This document shows positions 11,104 to 22,896 of a DNA stretch of 64,000 bases, one piece after another. Each line of letters starts with the position of its first letter. The stretch's first letter is position 1. Source of the stretch: Calendula officinalis (taxonomy: Eukaryota > Streptophyta > Magnoliopsida > Asterales > Asteraceae); the NCBI GenBank assembly GCA_963853835.1, contig OY970835.1, positions 10,159,501-10,223,500 of the forward strand, in the 5' to 3' direction. The translations under genes and the position numbers were made by a program. Under the pieces are notes generated by a model. The model was not told the DNA's origin and searched no databases. It saw only the letters and a list, made by a program, of their open reading frames with translations.

Positions 11104-12223
11104 CGAAGGATTTATGTGCACAGTTAGTCAACCTATGATGATACATTTATGCCTACGAAACACTTAAGGGTCACACCGGTGAGTGCATGTAATACAAGTA
11201 AGATATGTAATGATACTTGGAAGAGGATTGATTCATAATAAGTCATTTATGAATCAAGTTAAGTATTAAGTCAAGTTTGACTTATTACTAGATTAGTTTA
11301 ACTAACTAATTAATACAAGTATTTGTACATTTACTAGTTGAGTAAATATACAATGTATTAATTATAGATTATCCATAATATGATTTAAAGCTATTAAATC
11401 ATATAATGTTTGGATAATATTATTGTTTAGATTATATAAAGTTTATTATATAATCAATTATTAAAAGTATAAATACAAGAATATATTTCGTGTATATGGG
11501 TACCAAAATATTGTGTGTATAATACTAGACATTTAATAATTAAGTGTAACAATAATAACTAGATAAACTATAAGGGTTTAATGTGTAAAAGATAAGTTTA
11601 ATTAAGAGATTGGTCTTAATTAAACTAGAAGGGCCCTAAGTGAAAGTCCTTCTATTATAAATAGAAGGCTTGGGGTTCCCTTATTCCTTGATCACTAGAG
11701 CCGAAACCCTAGCTCCCTTTCTCTCCCTTGTTTCGGCCGAATCTGAGAAGCAGCAAGATCTTGGTGTTCTTCGTTCTTCGCTCTTCGTGTTCTTCAAGTC
11801 TTCAAGATCCAAGATCATTACAAGGATCAACTAGAAGATCGCTTGTCGTGTTCATCATCAGTGGATTTATCTTAAGCATTAACCAAGGTATGATTAATGG
11901 AACACTCTTTCTTCCTCTCCTCTTGTTCGACCGAAACCAACCAAAAACCCTAGGGTTCTTGGTAGTTGTCGAAACACACACAAGTGTGTGTGTTCAGGAT
12001 TTCCTACAAGGTTTCTTCCATTGTTAATCTATTCTATATTTCCAAGATCCCAATCCTTTAGGGTTTAAGGATTAGGTTTAATCTCAGTTCTGCATTTAGG
12101 GATTAAATCAGCTAGTTGGTTTTAACAGGTCAAGAACAAGTTCATGTTCTTGGTCAGTAGGGTTCGAACCAAGTGACTAGGAGGTTGACCCATGTGGTCA
12201 ATCAGTGTCAATGAAACCCTTCA
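11104..12223 (+). repeat. 5' LTR of element B
   Basis: 1,120 bp. It ends AAACCCTTCA directly before the primer site. U3 contains a hairpin at 11596-11625 (arms GTTTAATTAAGA / TCTTAATTAAAC) and, 23 bp further on, the TATA hairpin. Downstream a C/T-rich, gene-leader-like region holds CTTCGTTCTTCG repeats and a GGTATG donor-like site near 11,886. It differs from the 3' LTR by few substitutions, so insertion was fairly recent. Confidence 0.9.
11648..11668 (+). promoter_or_regulatory. TATA box enclosed in a perfect palindrome (LTR promoter)
   Basis: Arms CCTTCTATT and AATAGAAGG flank a central ATA, placing the TATAAATA motif across the dyad. The same palindrome is at 18775-18795, 47022-47042 and 55943-55963. 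In copy A (10226-10252) and copy D (45227-45246) the arm sequence differs but pairing is kept. Confidence 0.75.
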
Positions 12224-12224
12224 G

Positions 12225-12236
12225 TGGTATCAGAGC
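12225..12236 (+). promoter_or_regulatory. Primer binding site, tRNA-iMet
   Basis: TGGTATCAGAGC one base after the LTR end matches the 3' end of plant initiator tRNA-Met, the usual primer of Copia elements. The same site is conserved at 55362-55375 (minus) in copy C. Confidence 0.93.
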
Positions 12237-12344
12237 GGTGGTTTAGAGATCTAAACTAGATTAACAAAGTTTGTTTGTTTAATTTTATTATGTTTTTTTT
12301 TTTCCAATTTTTCTTCTTCTTCTTCTTAAAACACGAAAAGGGTA

Positions 12345-12840
12345 AGAACCCTAGGACCAAGCATGTTAAAATAGTTAAGTTTAATTGGTCAAAAGGATTC
12401 TAGAAAAACCCTAGAAATTTCGTGTAAGGGTAAAAGAACCCTAGGATCAAGTATGTTAAACAAGATTTGTTTAATTGATCAAAATGCTTTTTTTTCCTAA
12501 CCCTAGTGTATTTTTCGGAAATCATAGGAACCCTAGGATCAAGATTGTCAAAAATCTTGATCAAGAGGATTCTTTCCTTAATTGTTTGATCTTCCAAATC
12601 TAGGATCAAGTATGTTAAACCAATATTTGGTTTAATTGATCAAAAAGGATTCTTTCCTTTTTCTCAAGATTTTCGTGATCAAATGGGCTTTCTTGGACAC
12701 CAAGTTTGTTAAACTATCTTAGTTTAATTGGTGGAAAAGTTTCCTAGGCTTTAAGGATTTTTGGGAAAAACCCTAGATGTAATCTAGAACCCTAGAACTT
12801 TAAACTAGTTGAGTTTAATTGTTTAAAGGATTAATTAGGT
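12345..12840 (+). repeat. Tandem leader repeats of element B
   Basis: About five diverged units of 85-110 bp, each with a CCCTAGGATCAAG block, GTTAAAC, GTTTAATTGATCAAAA and GGATTCTTT. Several units hold the small inverted repeat TTAAACAAG/TTGTTTAA. Copy C carries the same array inverted at about 54,780-55,270. Confidence 0.75.
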
Positions 12841-14819
12841 TAATAAACTAAAACCTAGATAATTAAACAAGTTTATGTTTAATAGGTTTAATTATTATTC
12901 TAATAGCTTTATTGAAACTAGTTCTTTAAACCTAGAAAATTATACAAAGTTTATTGTCTAAAAGGTTTAAATTAAAAAGTCTAAATAAATTTATTAGGGT
13001 TATAATCTATCTTAGAATTTAAATAAAGTTTGTTGTTTAAATAAGATTGATTAGAATTAATCTTTTAATTAATGATGTCTTTGATCAAGAAAGTAAAAAC
13101 CCTAGTTTTGATTGATCAAGAACAAGATTAGGGTTTGATTAAAAAGAATTAAAGGAAGTGTTAATTTCTAGTTCAAGAAATTAACAAGATGTATTTATTT
13201 ATTTATGTATTATATTTCGAATTTTAAATATTTAAAAAGGTAAAATGAATTTTAATAAATAAAATAGTTTATACGTATTTTAATTAGATTAAGTTAAAAT
13301 ACATACGTATAAATTAGATGTAATGTTCTTATTAGAATTTTACAAGTTTATTTTAAAAGAAAAATAATATATTAAATACAAGATCAAATGGAACATTAAA
13401 AGATAATGTTATTTTGATCTTAAAGGCTAAATAGTATAACTAGTAATTGTATGAGTTAATTATATAATTAAAACTAGAAAGTACAAAGTTATGATTTCAT
13501 TATAACTAGAAATTGTACAAGTTGAGATTATATGATAAACTAGAAATATACAAAGTTATATATTAATATTATAAGGTGTATAAAGTTATAGGTTATTATA
13601 ACTAGTAATTATACAAGTATAATATAAGTATGTTACAAGTCATGTAAGATACTAGATTAATGATCAAAGTTAAATAACAAGATAACTTTAGAACCTATGT
13701 TTAACTAGTTCAAGTTAAATGTAAGAAAGGTTCAAACAAACTAAGAATTATTATATATAGTCTTTATATAATAAGGTTATTAGTTTCACCAAGTATAAAC
13801 CGGTAATTGTTTTTGCTCAAGTTCCATCATGGTTGTTGGAGCTAGTGGGAGCTGCACAAGAAAATCATAAAGTTTATAAATGTGTCGTCAAGACATAAGT
13901 TTTGGTCGAATCTAATAAGCCAAAAACATATGTTTGACTTCATTATTAGACATATGAAAAACTTGGTATGTTAAACTATATTTATGATTTAAGTTTATGA
14001 GTCATAAAAGAATTAAAAGTTTAACATAAGTGTTTAAGTTTTTCAAGAAAGATAAAACAAGTAAGTTTTATTCTAGATAAGGTTTTCCACAAAACTTAGT
14101 GATACATTTTGTACACCTCGTTTTTAGGTATACATACAAAACGCGCAAATTCTTGAAACTATAAGTTTTTTAAGAAAAGTTCTTAAGTTTTAAAAAGGTG
14201 TCTTGTTGAATTCTTGAATTCACAAGTCACTCATTTTAAACAAGGATTAAGATTGGAATAAGGTTTAAGTTTAGTTCAAGACTTAAACAAACCCAAGAAA
14301 ATCTTAGGTTAAAGTATTATCCACCTAATGGAACACCTCACTTGTTAAATGATATTCAAATTGTAAGGATAAAGAACCTTAGATATGGATTCAAATCATT
14401 GCGAGTGTTAGGGTGCGTAAGGTTCTGTGATAATCGGGAGTCCCGGCGCTGAACATCGCACTGTCTTAGATGGTCTGATCTACTTTGGTGATAATCGGGA
14501 GTCCCAGCCCAAAAAGTACTTGAGTAGAATAAACATACTAGACTGTATTACTAACTTATAAATGTACAATTAAAATTGTACAAAGTTGTAATAAGTTATA
14601 AGTCTAAAGATTCTACGACCCCTAGGAATCGTGTCAAGTCTTGATACGATCGGTAAGGATGTTACCTACCAGCATAGCATGTCTCGTCGGGAAGTGCCCA
14701 AACCTTGCGGTGAGAATGTGAAATATGAATCCTAGGCCTAAAATATTAATTATGGGTTTATAATATATTTTAGAGAATGTTTATTGATGATTACTAATTA
14801 AACTTGGTTTGATTTGTAG
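12841..14819 (+). other. Long untranslated leader of element B with two structured repeats
   Basis: About 2 kb of AT-rich sequence without a gene. Two direct copies of GTGATAATCGGGAGTCCC (14427-14447 and 14488-14508, 61 bp apart) each contain the CGGGA/TCCCG dyad and are conserved in copy C (about 51,126-51,207). The short tract at 13,191-13,218 is the counterpart of the site that holds the (TA)n-bounded element in copy C. Confidence 0.6.
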
Positions 14820-15740
14820 ATGGCAGCAACAACCACGACGACAAGTACCAACAATCTCTCACTTCGCTCAATCCTCGAAAAAGACAAGTTGACTGGGTCA
14901 AACTTTCTCAACTGGGAGCGCAATCTTCGCATTGTGCTCAGGCATGAGAGAAAGTGGTATGTCTTGGAAAGAGCAGTACCTAATGTCCATGCCGCTAATG
15001 CTAGAGCTAAAGCAAGGCAAGCTTATGATAAGAATGTCAGTGATGCGCTCGATGTGAGCTGTTTAATGCTTGCAACCATGAGTCCAGAATTACAAGCAGG
15101 ACTTATGGATGTGCCTGCATTTGAGATGATCCAGCAACTTAGGGATTCATTTCAAGACCAAGCTCGCACTGAGAGGTTCGACATCAATCGAGCCTTCAAC
15201 TCTTGCAAGATGGTCAAAGGAACGCCGGTGAGTGCCCACGTCATGAAAATGAAAGGACACATGGATCACTAGGCTAGAATTGGTCACCCCATACCGTTGC
15301 AAATGACAACAGACACTATACTCAATTCGTTGTCTGATGACTACAAGCCTTTTGTAGTCAACTACAATATGCATAATATGGAGAAATCCATTGCTGAGCT
15401 ACATTCCATGCTCAAGACAGCCGAATTGAGTTTGGGGACCAAATCTAAGGATGTTCTAATGATCGGTAATAGCAGTGGTGGTGGCAAGAAGAGAAGAGGT
15501 CATGGTGGCAAAGGAAAGGGTAAAACCAATCCCAACCAAGGAGTGCCAAATGGTAAAAGTGTCAAACAAAAGGTCAAGAAGTTTAAGCCTAACACAACGA
15601 GGACCGAGAATCGGTGCTTCAACTGTGGTGAGGCTGGGCATTGGAAAAAGAATTGTCCAAAGGGTGCAAGTGGTGGTGGAGGAAACGCAAGTTCCTCAGG
15701 TAACACAACCACACTTCTTATCACTTTTAGATACTTGTAA
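14820..15740 (+). pseudogene. Copia-type Gag with CCHC zinc knuckle (copy B), one internal stop
   Basis: Gag-like capsid/nucleocapsid protein. It starts MAATTTTTSTNN, with the Copia Gag blocks LTGSNFLNWERNLRIVL, SCLMLATMSPELQAG and FNSCKMVKGTPVSAHVMKMK. One TAG at 15270-15272 interrupts the frame; reading continues unchanged through LNSLSDDYKPFVVNYN, a basic Lys/Gly-rich region and the knuckle CFNCGEAGHWKKNC (CX2CX4HX4C) at about 15,619-15,660. No protease follows. The expected role is packaging of element RNA; any particle use is inferred. The length (about 306 codons) equals an ordinary Copia gag alone. Confidence 0.85.
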
Positions 15741-18230
15741 AGTACATTACGAGTAATCTAACTTTTGGAATCGTTTATTGCAAGAGGAGATGAAAAGTGA
15801 ACATGACCAGCATGAGATGGTGATTCCACAAGCACCAAGATTTTATAATTCAGTATTTTATGGATTCAGTAAAAACAATTTCTTTTTGTTGGATAATTTT
15901 TTTTATTATGTTAAAACAAGTTTTTCTTTGGTTTTAATAAGAATCCATGGTTGAATTATATTATGTGTGTGCATGTGTGATGATTACACTAGTCAAGGTT
16001 TTATGACTAGGTCAAGTTTTGATTTACTTTATATTTCATGTTTTATACTTGTTTGATTGTTGTATGAGTAATGTTTTAGAAACTCAATACTTAGATACTA
16101 GAAATTAGAAGTTTTTCTTCTAAAGTATTTAAGAGATTTTATGAAAAGCATAAGGTTCAAAAATTATTGAACCTAGTTGAAACATCATAAGTAATGGTTA
16201 CTTATGATAGTAAGTTTCAAGGTGTTAGTATTAATATAGTATGATTATACTGGATATAATCAAGATAAACTTTAAAGAGTATTATTGCAAGTCTTTTATA
16301 CGTGTAATAAAGGAATTTGATGAGGTCATAGTTCCTTAATAGGAATAACTGGATATTCGTAAAATCCAGGCAAAATGACTTAGACATTAAAAGAACTCTT
16401 AAAAGAGACAAACTATATTAAAATATTTAAGAATTAAAAGGTATTATTGCAAGTCTTTTATACTTGTAATAAATACAATATTTAATCAAGTAATAATTCC
16501 CTAATAGGAATAATGGATATTTGAGAAATCCAAGAAATGACTTTGGCATTAAATGAGATTCTTAAAAGATACTAATACACTTAAGAATTGGAAGTATCAT
16601 TTCATGTGTCTTATACTTGTTAGATACAGTAATCAATGAGAGTCATGATTCCCTTATCAGGAATGTTGGATATTCGCAAATCCAAAGGATGACTTTGATA
16701 ATTGATTAATTCTTAAAGGGTTAAACTATAAGTTTTGACTAGGTCAAAAGAAGTATTTTAAGTGATGCTTAATTTCCATAAAATTTAGTGGGAGCTATGA
16801 CTAACATATTCACTAGAGGTATTAATGAATATAGTAAGTTAGTTAGGACATTAACAACAAGGTTTTACCAAGTCGTTAGCCAAAGAGTTAAGAGAAATAA
16901 ATGATCAGTAATTAGATTATTGCAAACCTAATAGCGTGATCACAAGTCTTGTGATTAATTATTGCATATCTAATAGGATGTTCACATTCCAGTGAACAAG
17001 TTAATCATTTAAGGAAATGTTTTTAACTAGTAAGAATATCTACAAATCAAATAGCTAAAAGAGATTTAGTTACAAGGCTAATTTTATAAGATTCAAGAAA
17101 CTAAAGGAGTAATTTTTTCCAATCCTCCCACGTTTACCGAATCATATAAAAAGACAAGACTAGAATATGTTCTAGAACGTTGCAAGAACAAAATCTAGCA
17201 AAGACAAAAGTAATAGTATTCTTAATACTTGTCTTACGTCTTTAGTTTAATAGAAATGACTAATTGTAATTAGTGATAAAAGTTACAATTAAGAGTTGTT
17301 GAAGTGATCAACACAAACGCATAGAATAAATAATGATCCAGTAATAATAATCAGTATCTATGTCCAGTGAGGAATAATACATGAGTTAGTATCATTGTTA
17401 TTCAGAATTTGTATGTTTTACAATATCCATGAGTAAAAGTCAATTTATTCGAAAAGGTATAAATCCGTGACTACTCGTCTTGGTGGGAACCTTGATGGGA
17501 CGTTAACGTCATCACGGTATTTGGTGGTAGATTCGAAGGTCTTCGAAGATAGCTACACAAGTTTTTGTGTAAACCAAATATCGGTGATATTCTGTTGGAG
17601 CTTGACGAATATTGGATTGACCACCATGATAATACTTCGTGGTTGAAAAGTTCAAAAGTATTATTCACTAGGATTATCCTTAAGCCTGAGGTATTTGGTT
17701 TAGGATACATTGACTAATGTGCTTTGGTTCGTCTTAGACAATTCTGAAATATGGTTGTCATACGAGGCTTTACTGGGAACAAAGGAATTTGTATTTTGAA
17801 TCGAAATATAACAAGATGGCAATTGCACCTCCTTTTTAGGAGAGATATTTATGGGTCCTTTGACATGATGAGATAACTGGAAAGTGCATGGCCATGCCCA
17901 AACGAACTGATTTGTTCTTTGTCGTTTATCACAACAATTTGAATCAAGAAGTCATTAAATGATTTCGAATACATGAGTTGATATTTTTTTCTACCATGCT
18001 CGTATTCGTTATCACAAATATCGTGCTGCAAGAGATAAACCTAACATAGTTGCCCAAGAAGTAGAGACAGAGTGTTCTTTACTAGGAGACACTATTAAAT
18101 AGTTTTTCACAAACTATACCTGGGTTACGTAAGCTGTTTTTATGGGGTTGGTTACCTACATGTCCATCTAGAAGGCCACAGTAGCTCGTATCATTAAGAC
18201 AAAGGTTACAAACTTGCACAAGTGGGAGTC
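15741..18230 (+). other. Conserved non-coding interior of element B with about 150-bp tandem repeats
   Basis: No gene is seen in 2.5 kb. Three diverged units of 140-160 bp span about 16,250-16,710, each with TCTTTTATAC-TGTAATA, CCTTAATAGGAAT, GGATATTCG-AAATCCA and ATGACTTTGGCATT blocks; the inverted counterpart in copy C is at 49,080-49,580. Positions 17,460-18,180 are also conserved in C, including palindromic ACACAAGTTTTTGTGT. It ends with a purine tract AAGTGGGAG at about 18,220, probably the polypurine tract. Confidence 0.65.
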
Positions 18231-19310
18231 TGAAGGATTTATGTGCACAGTTAGTCAACCTATGATGATACATCCATGCCTACGAAACACTTAAGGGTCA
18301 CACCGGTGAGTGCATGTAATACGAGTAAGATATGTAATGATACTTGGAAGAGGATTGATTCATAATAAGTCATTTATGAATCAAGTTAAGTATTAAGTCA
18401 TGTTTGACTTATTACTAGATTAGTGTAACTAACTAATTAATACAAGTATTTGTACATTAACTAGTTGAGTAAATATACAATGTATTAATTATAGATTATC
18501 CATAATATGATTTAAAGCTATTAAATCATATAATGTTTGGATAGTATTATTGTTTAGATTATATAAAGTTTATTATATAATCAATTATTAAAAGTATAAA
18601 TACAAGAATATATTTCGTGTATATGGGTACCGAAATATTGTGTGTATAATACTAGACATTTAATAATTAAGTGTAACAATAATAACTAGATAAACTATAA
18701 GGGTTTAATGTGTAAAAGATAAGTTTAATTAAGAGATTCATCTTAATTAAACTAGAAGGGCCCTAAGTGAAAGTCCTTCTATTATAAATAGAAGGCTTGG
18801 GGTTCCCTTATTCCTTGATCACTAGAGCCGAAATCCTAGCCCCCTTTCTCTCCCTTGTTTCGGCCGAATAGGAGAAGCACCAAGATCTTGGTGTTCTTCG
18901 TTCTTCGTGTTCTTCAAGTCTTGAAGATCCAAGTTCATTACAAGGATCAACTAGAAGATCGCTCGTCGTGTTCATCATAAGTGGATTTATCTTAAGCATT
19001 AACCAAGGTATGATTCATGGAACACTCTTTCTTCCTCTCCTCTTAGTTGTCGAAACACACACAAGTGTGTGTGTGTGTGTTCAGGTTTTCGTACAAGGTT
19101 TCTTCCATTGTTAATCTATTCTATATTTCCAAGATCCCAATCCTTTAGGGTTTAAGGATTAGGTTTAATCTCAGTTCCGCATTTAGGGATTAAATCAGCT
19201 AGTTGGTTTTAACCGATCAAGAACAAGTTCATGTTCTTGGTCAGTAGGGTTCGAACTAAGTGACTAGGAGGTTGACCCATGTGGTCAATCAGTGTCAATA
19301 AAACTCGTCA
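18231..19310 (+). repeat. 3' LTR of element B
   Basis: 1,080 bp, starting TGAAGGATTTATGTGCACAG. It matches the 5' LTR closely, with the TATA hairpin at 18775-18795 and a 40-bp deletion near 19,045 that removes the CCTAGGGTTCTTGG segment. A (GT)n run lies at about 19,065-19,080. The end is mutated to CTCGTCA. Confidence 0.9.
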
Positions 19311-19770
19311 AGAAGAGCCTCAGGATCCACAAGACTATCTAGTCACTAGAACTAGAAGGCCATCAAAAAGAAGAATGATAAATGTTTTGCAGCCATCATA
19401 ATCAAGCGAAGAACCAGCTCCACTGATCACTAGACCAAGAAGGCATGTTCATACTTTGTCCAGTGATGATGAGCAGGTTTTAAGGAAGACTCATCATCAA
19501 GTTGAAGAAGAGGCACAAAAATTTTTCTATGAGCATGAGCTTGGTATTAAAGAAGAAAATTGATACTGATCCAAAAACTGGAATTCCATCCAAACATGTA
19601 AGAACAAAGAAGTAAGGCTCTGAACTGCGTGAGCAGTATTGGAATGTAATTTCTGAAAGAGCCTGGTACAAATCTAGCAGGATGGACATACTGAGAAACA
19701 AAAGGTTCCTCAGTGTGAGAGACATATACAAGCTAAACATTGATGTCAACAATGTGACAATCAAGCCTGC
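19311..19770 (+). pseudogene. Continuation of Sirevirus env-like ORF after element B
   Basis: Encodes an Arg-rich stretch (DYLVTRTRRPSKRRMI), then acidic and Lys-rich blocks (SSEEPAPLITRPRR, KTHHQVEEEAQ) and, in other frames, AWYKSSRMDILRNKRFLSV and KLNIDVNNVTIKP. Stops and frameshifts are present. Removing element B and one AGAAG copy makes it contiguous with 11,099. A paralogous copy of 19,328-19,530 lies at 30,026-30,230. Confidence 0.65.
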
Positions 19771-21181
19771 TGATATTGGCATATTTATACATATATTTAT
19801 ATGCCAATATTCCTCTTTTTGTGTGTGTTTATTGATTAGAATATGATGTTATCACTCAAAACTAGTCACCATTGTGTTTTTCAGGCTATAAAAGAAAAAG
19901 TAACAAAAACGGGTCAAAACGACACAAGAATACGAAAGTCCCAGAATCTGAAGAAGATAGTGCCGCTATCTGTAGATAGCGTCGCTATCTACCAACGCTA
20001 TTTTGGAGCCATACGCGAATTTGAGTCTCTGTTTGCCACCAAAAAGAAGAGATAGCGCCGCTATATCTAGGATAGCGACGCGATTTAACGCGGGACTCAC
20101 ATTAACGACGCGGTTTTGGACATAGCGACGCGATTTTACACGATCTGACACATATTTAAGCGAGATTGTAGATCTGGATTCAGAACTGTTGACCTAATTG
20201 AAGTGGCAGCCGAAAAATACCATAGGAGCACTCAAGATCAAGATTCTAAGGCTTAAACATTGGTTTTTTATCATCTTTGATTGTTACTATGTTTATGTTT
20301 AGGATTCTTCACGTTTGTTTGATGATTATTAGCATGTCTATGTGCTAATTATCTTATATTCGCTATGATTAGATGAAGTTTAGGTTTTAGGTTTGGATAT
20401 TCTTAGGATTTATGATGATTGTTTGAATACTTGTGTTTTTAACAAAGCACCTTTTTGTTAAACCTTTACTTTCGCATTATTTAATCTGTTTATTGCTTGG
20501 TTGATAAAATACTGACAATATTGAATTGATCTAGTAATTCCCCTGACTTTTCATACCATTTGACGTAGTCAGCGACTCACTAGAAATAGGGGTCCGAGAT
20601 TAGATACCGATAACCTAGGTACAACTTAAAGTCTGAGCTTCAGAGAAGAAATTCCTAGGATTAGAATGTCTAGGAAAGCCGAACCTAGTTAAGAATAACA
20701 AGCAGGAGTGTGACTTTAAATAAGTTTCTTGAGAAGAAATTCCTAGAGATTATATTAGAGACATTGTAAGGTTTTGAGAGAAATCTAGTCCCTTAAAATC
20801 CTAGAACATGAATTAAATCGGTACTTCAAAACCAAACCTAGACCTTGACGGATTCAACTCATAGTGAATATCCTCCTTAATATTTAAAACACTTCCACTT
20901 ATTTTCCGTTGATTGTTTATTTTAAAAATCAATTTTAGTTAATTTAATCATTTTGTCAATAAAAATTCCTCAAATGAAAACCCTTTTTAATTACTTGTTC
21001 AAATTAGCTAATTAGTTTTATTTTATATAATCAGCTTAATTGTTCCCTGTGAAGACGAATATACCCGAAAGTACTTACCTGAACTATATTGCTCGCGATT
21101 AGGTCATACTTGCCTAATAGTGTAGTAATCTAGGAAAGACGTATTTAGGACATTTAATTTATAACTAATTTTTACACATCA
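19771..21181 (+). repeat. 5' LTR of the Athila element
   Basis: 1,411 bp with ends TGAT/ATCA. Positions 19,955-20,135 hold the palindrome array: 19955-19971 (one mismatch), 19974-19990 AGATAGCGTCGCTATCT, 20,050-20,090 and GCGACGCG motifs. ATATTTAAG at about 20,150 may serve as the TATA. The first 330 bp is the part retained in the remnant at 3,400-3,715. Confidence 0.82.
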
Positions 21182-21187
21182 AGTTTT

Positions 21188-21207
21188 TGGCGCCGCTTCC
21201 GGGGAAC
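21188..21207 (+). promoter_or_regulatory. Primer binding site, tRNA-Asp
   Basis: TGGCGCCGCTTCCGGGGAAC matches the complement of the plant tRNA-Asp 3' end (TGGCGCCGTTGCCGGGGATC) with few mismatches, the primer expected for Athila. It lies 6 bp after the LTR. Confidence 0.9.
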
Positions 21208-21354
21208 ATTTCCTTGATTAGTAATTTGGAACTAATTGTTTTTAATCGATCCTTGTCTAAGGATTTATTCTTGGACAAGTTACTTTATTCTATTTTTTTA
21301 TTGATTCTAGTAAACACTTGTGTTCTTAATAATTATCTTGAGGTTTGCAGGTGT

Positions 21355-22760
21355 ATGACCTGTAGCTCTGATTCCGATCCGATATTACCGTATACTGAAT
21401 CAGAGAGACTTCTTCGCCAGCGACGTAGAGCAGTTTTAGCAGCGCAATACCTAGAGTCAATCAACTTTCAAACTATCGATAATCCTACTTTTGACATGGG
21501 AGATCAACCACCTCCTCCAGAAGAGCAACCTATGTGGAGTACTAGGAAGCAACCACCAACTCCCACTACTCCATCTATCACAGTTCCAGAATTGAACAAT
21601 ATCAATTTCGAGATTAAAGGTCAATTCCTTAGTATGGTGCGGGGTCTAAACTTCGATGGAAGATTATGCAATGATCCTAACAGACATCTTGAAAACTTTC
21701 TGGAAATCTGTGAGCTGTTCAAACAACGAGACGTGTCATTGGATGCCATGAGACTCAGATTGTTTCCTTTCAGTTTAAATGGGGATGTAAGAGAATGGGT
21801 TAAATTGTTAGAGCTATGCTCAATAACGACTTGGGATGAGCTCTGAAGTCGCTTCATTACTCGTTATTTTTCACCATTTAAGGCTGATAAACTAAAAACT
21901 GACATTATGGCTTTTATGCAGGATTCAGGTGAAAAATTAAGGATGCTTGGGAAAGGTTGTAAGGCCTATTGAGAAAATGCCCGAACCACAGTTTCGAGAA
22001 AAACAGCATTGTACACATCTTCTATAGGGGATCGGATTATCCATCTCGTTTCCTCCTCGATTCATCAAGTGGTGGGTTATTCATGTACAAAACCCCAACC
22101 CAACCATATCAACTTGTTGAGGACTTATCAATGAACAGTATGGAATAGCAGACCGATAGACGAGTTGGACAACTAAATTTGGTTGATGATAGATAGAATG
22201 ATGAAGTGGCCGCATTAAAAAAAAACCAACAGGTATTTGAACGTAAATTAGATAAAATAACTAGTTGTTTACATGCCATACAGGTTGGATGCGATAGATG
22301 CAAAGGCCCACATCTCACCATAGATTGTACACAACAGCAAACAATGTCAGCAGAGGAGGAGTTGAATTATATCAACAATGGGTACCGAAACAATTATCAA
22401 GGTGAAAATCAAGGGTACAACAACAATAATCAGGGGTTCAACAACAACAGAGGTTATAATAACAATAACCAAAATAATAACTATCCCCCGAGAAACTCGA
22501 ACCCCTGGTTTCCAACACGTTAATCAAACAAAAAAACCACCTCGAGAGAATGTTGCAGGTCACGGAGCGAAGTCCTCAATGGAAATCCTGCTTGAAAAAT
22601 ATATGGAGAAGCAAGATAAGAAAGCTGAGGAACAAGATCAGATTATCAGAAATCAGCAAACAGCAATCCAAAGCTTAGAGAGAAATATGTGCAGGATGGC
22701 TGAAGCTTTACAAGAACGACCACAAGGCAATTTACCCTCCCGTACATAAGATAATCCTAA
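21355..22760 (+). pseudogene. Athila Gag
   Basis: ATG at 21355 follows a TTTGCAG acceptor-like site. The capsid part reads NPNRHLENFLEICELFKQRD and LRLFPFSLNGDVREW, then a stop at 21,844-21,846; it resumes as RFITRYFSPFKADKLKTDI and is frameshifted again near 21,950. The zinc-knuckle-like CDRCKGPHLTIDC lies at about 22,290-22,328, followed by an Asn/Gly/Tyr-rich segment (22,370-22,490) and a coiled-coil-like Gln/Glu region. It is non-functional. Confidence 0.85.
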
Positions 22761-22896
22761 ACGGGGATTCGAGAATGTTAAAGCTATTACTACTCGAAGT
22801 GGTAAAACGGTAAGTTCACTTGTTTTAAATACTAATTAAAATTCTTTTGATGCACATGTTAATGAGGAGGCTCCAGTTGATAAAGAGGAGATAGTC

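Larger units (their letters stand above)
11104..19310 (+). mobile_element. Non-autonomous gag-only LTR retrotransposon (TR-GAG type), copy B
   Basis: 8,207-bp element with LTRs 11104-12223 and 18231-19310, and a perfect 5-bp target duplication AGAAG (11099-11103 and 19311-19315). A tRNA-iMet primer site follows the 5' LTR, so it is a Copia-type element, yet the 6-kb interior has one coding region only, a gag with a CCHC knuckle (14820-15740). No protease, integrase, RT or RNase H is visible; 15.7-18.2 kb is AT-rich and non-coding but is conserved in copy C. Reverse transcription and integration must be supplied by another element. The 5' terminal T is mutated to C, and the 3' end reads CTCGTCA instead of CCCTTCA. 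The 3' LTR lacks about 40 bp near 19,045. Confidence 0.9.

Noticed and set aside
15699..15785. Possible intron at the end of the gag-only Gag (donor TCAG/GTAACA, acceptor TTGCAG in copy C)
   Set aside because: Joining the sites does not keep the reading frame: one base is carried over and a stop follows within a few codons. In copy B the acceptor is also mutated to CAAG.
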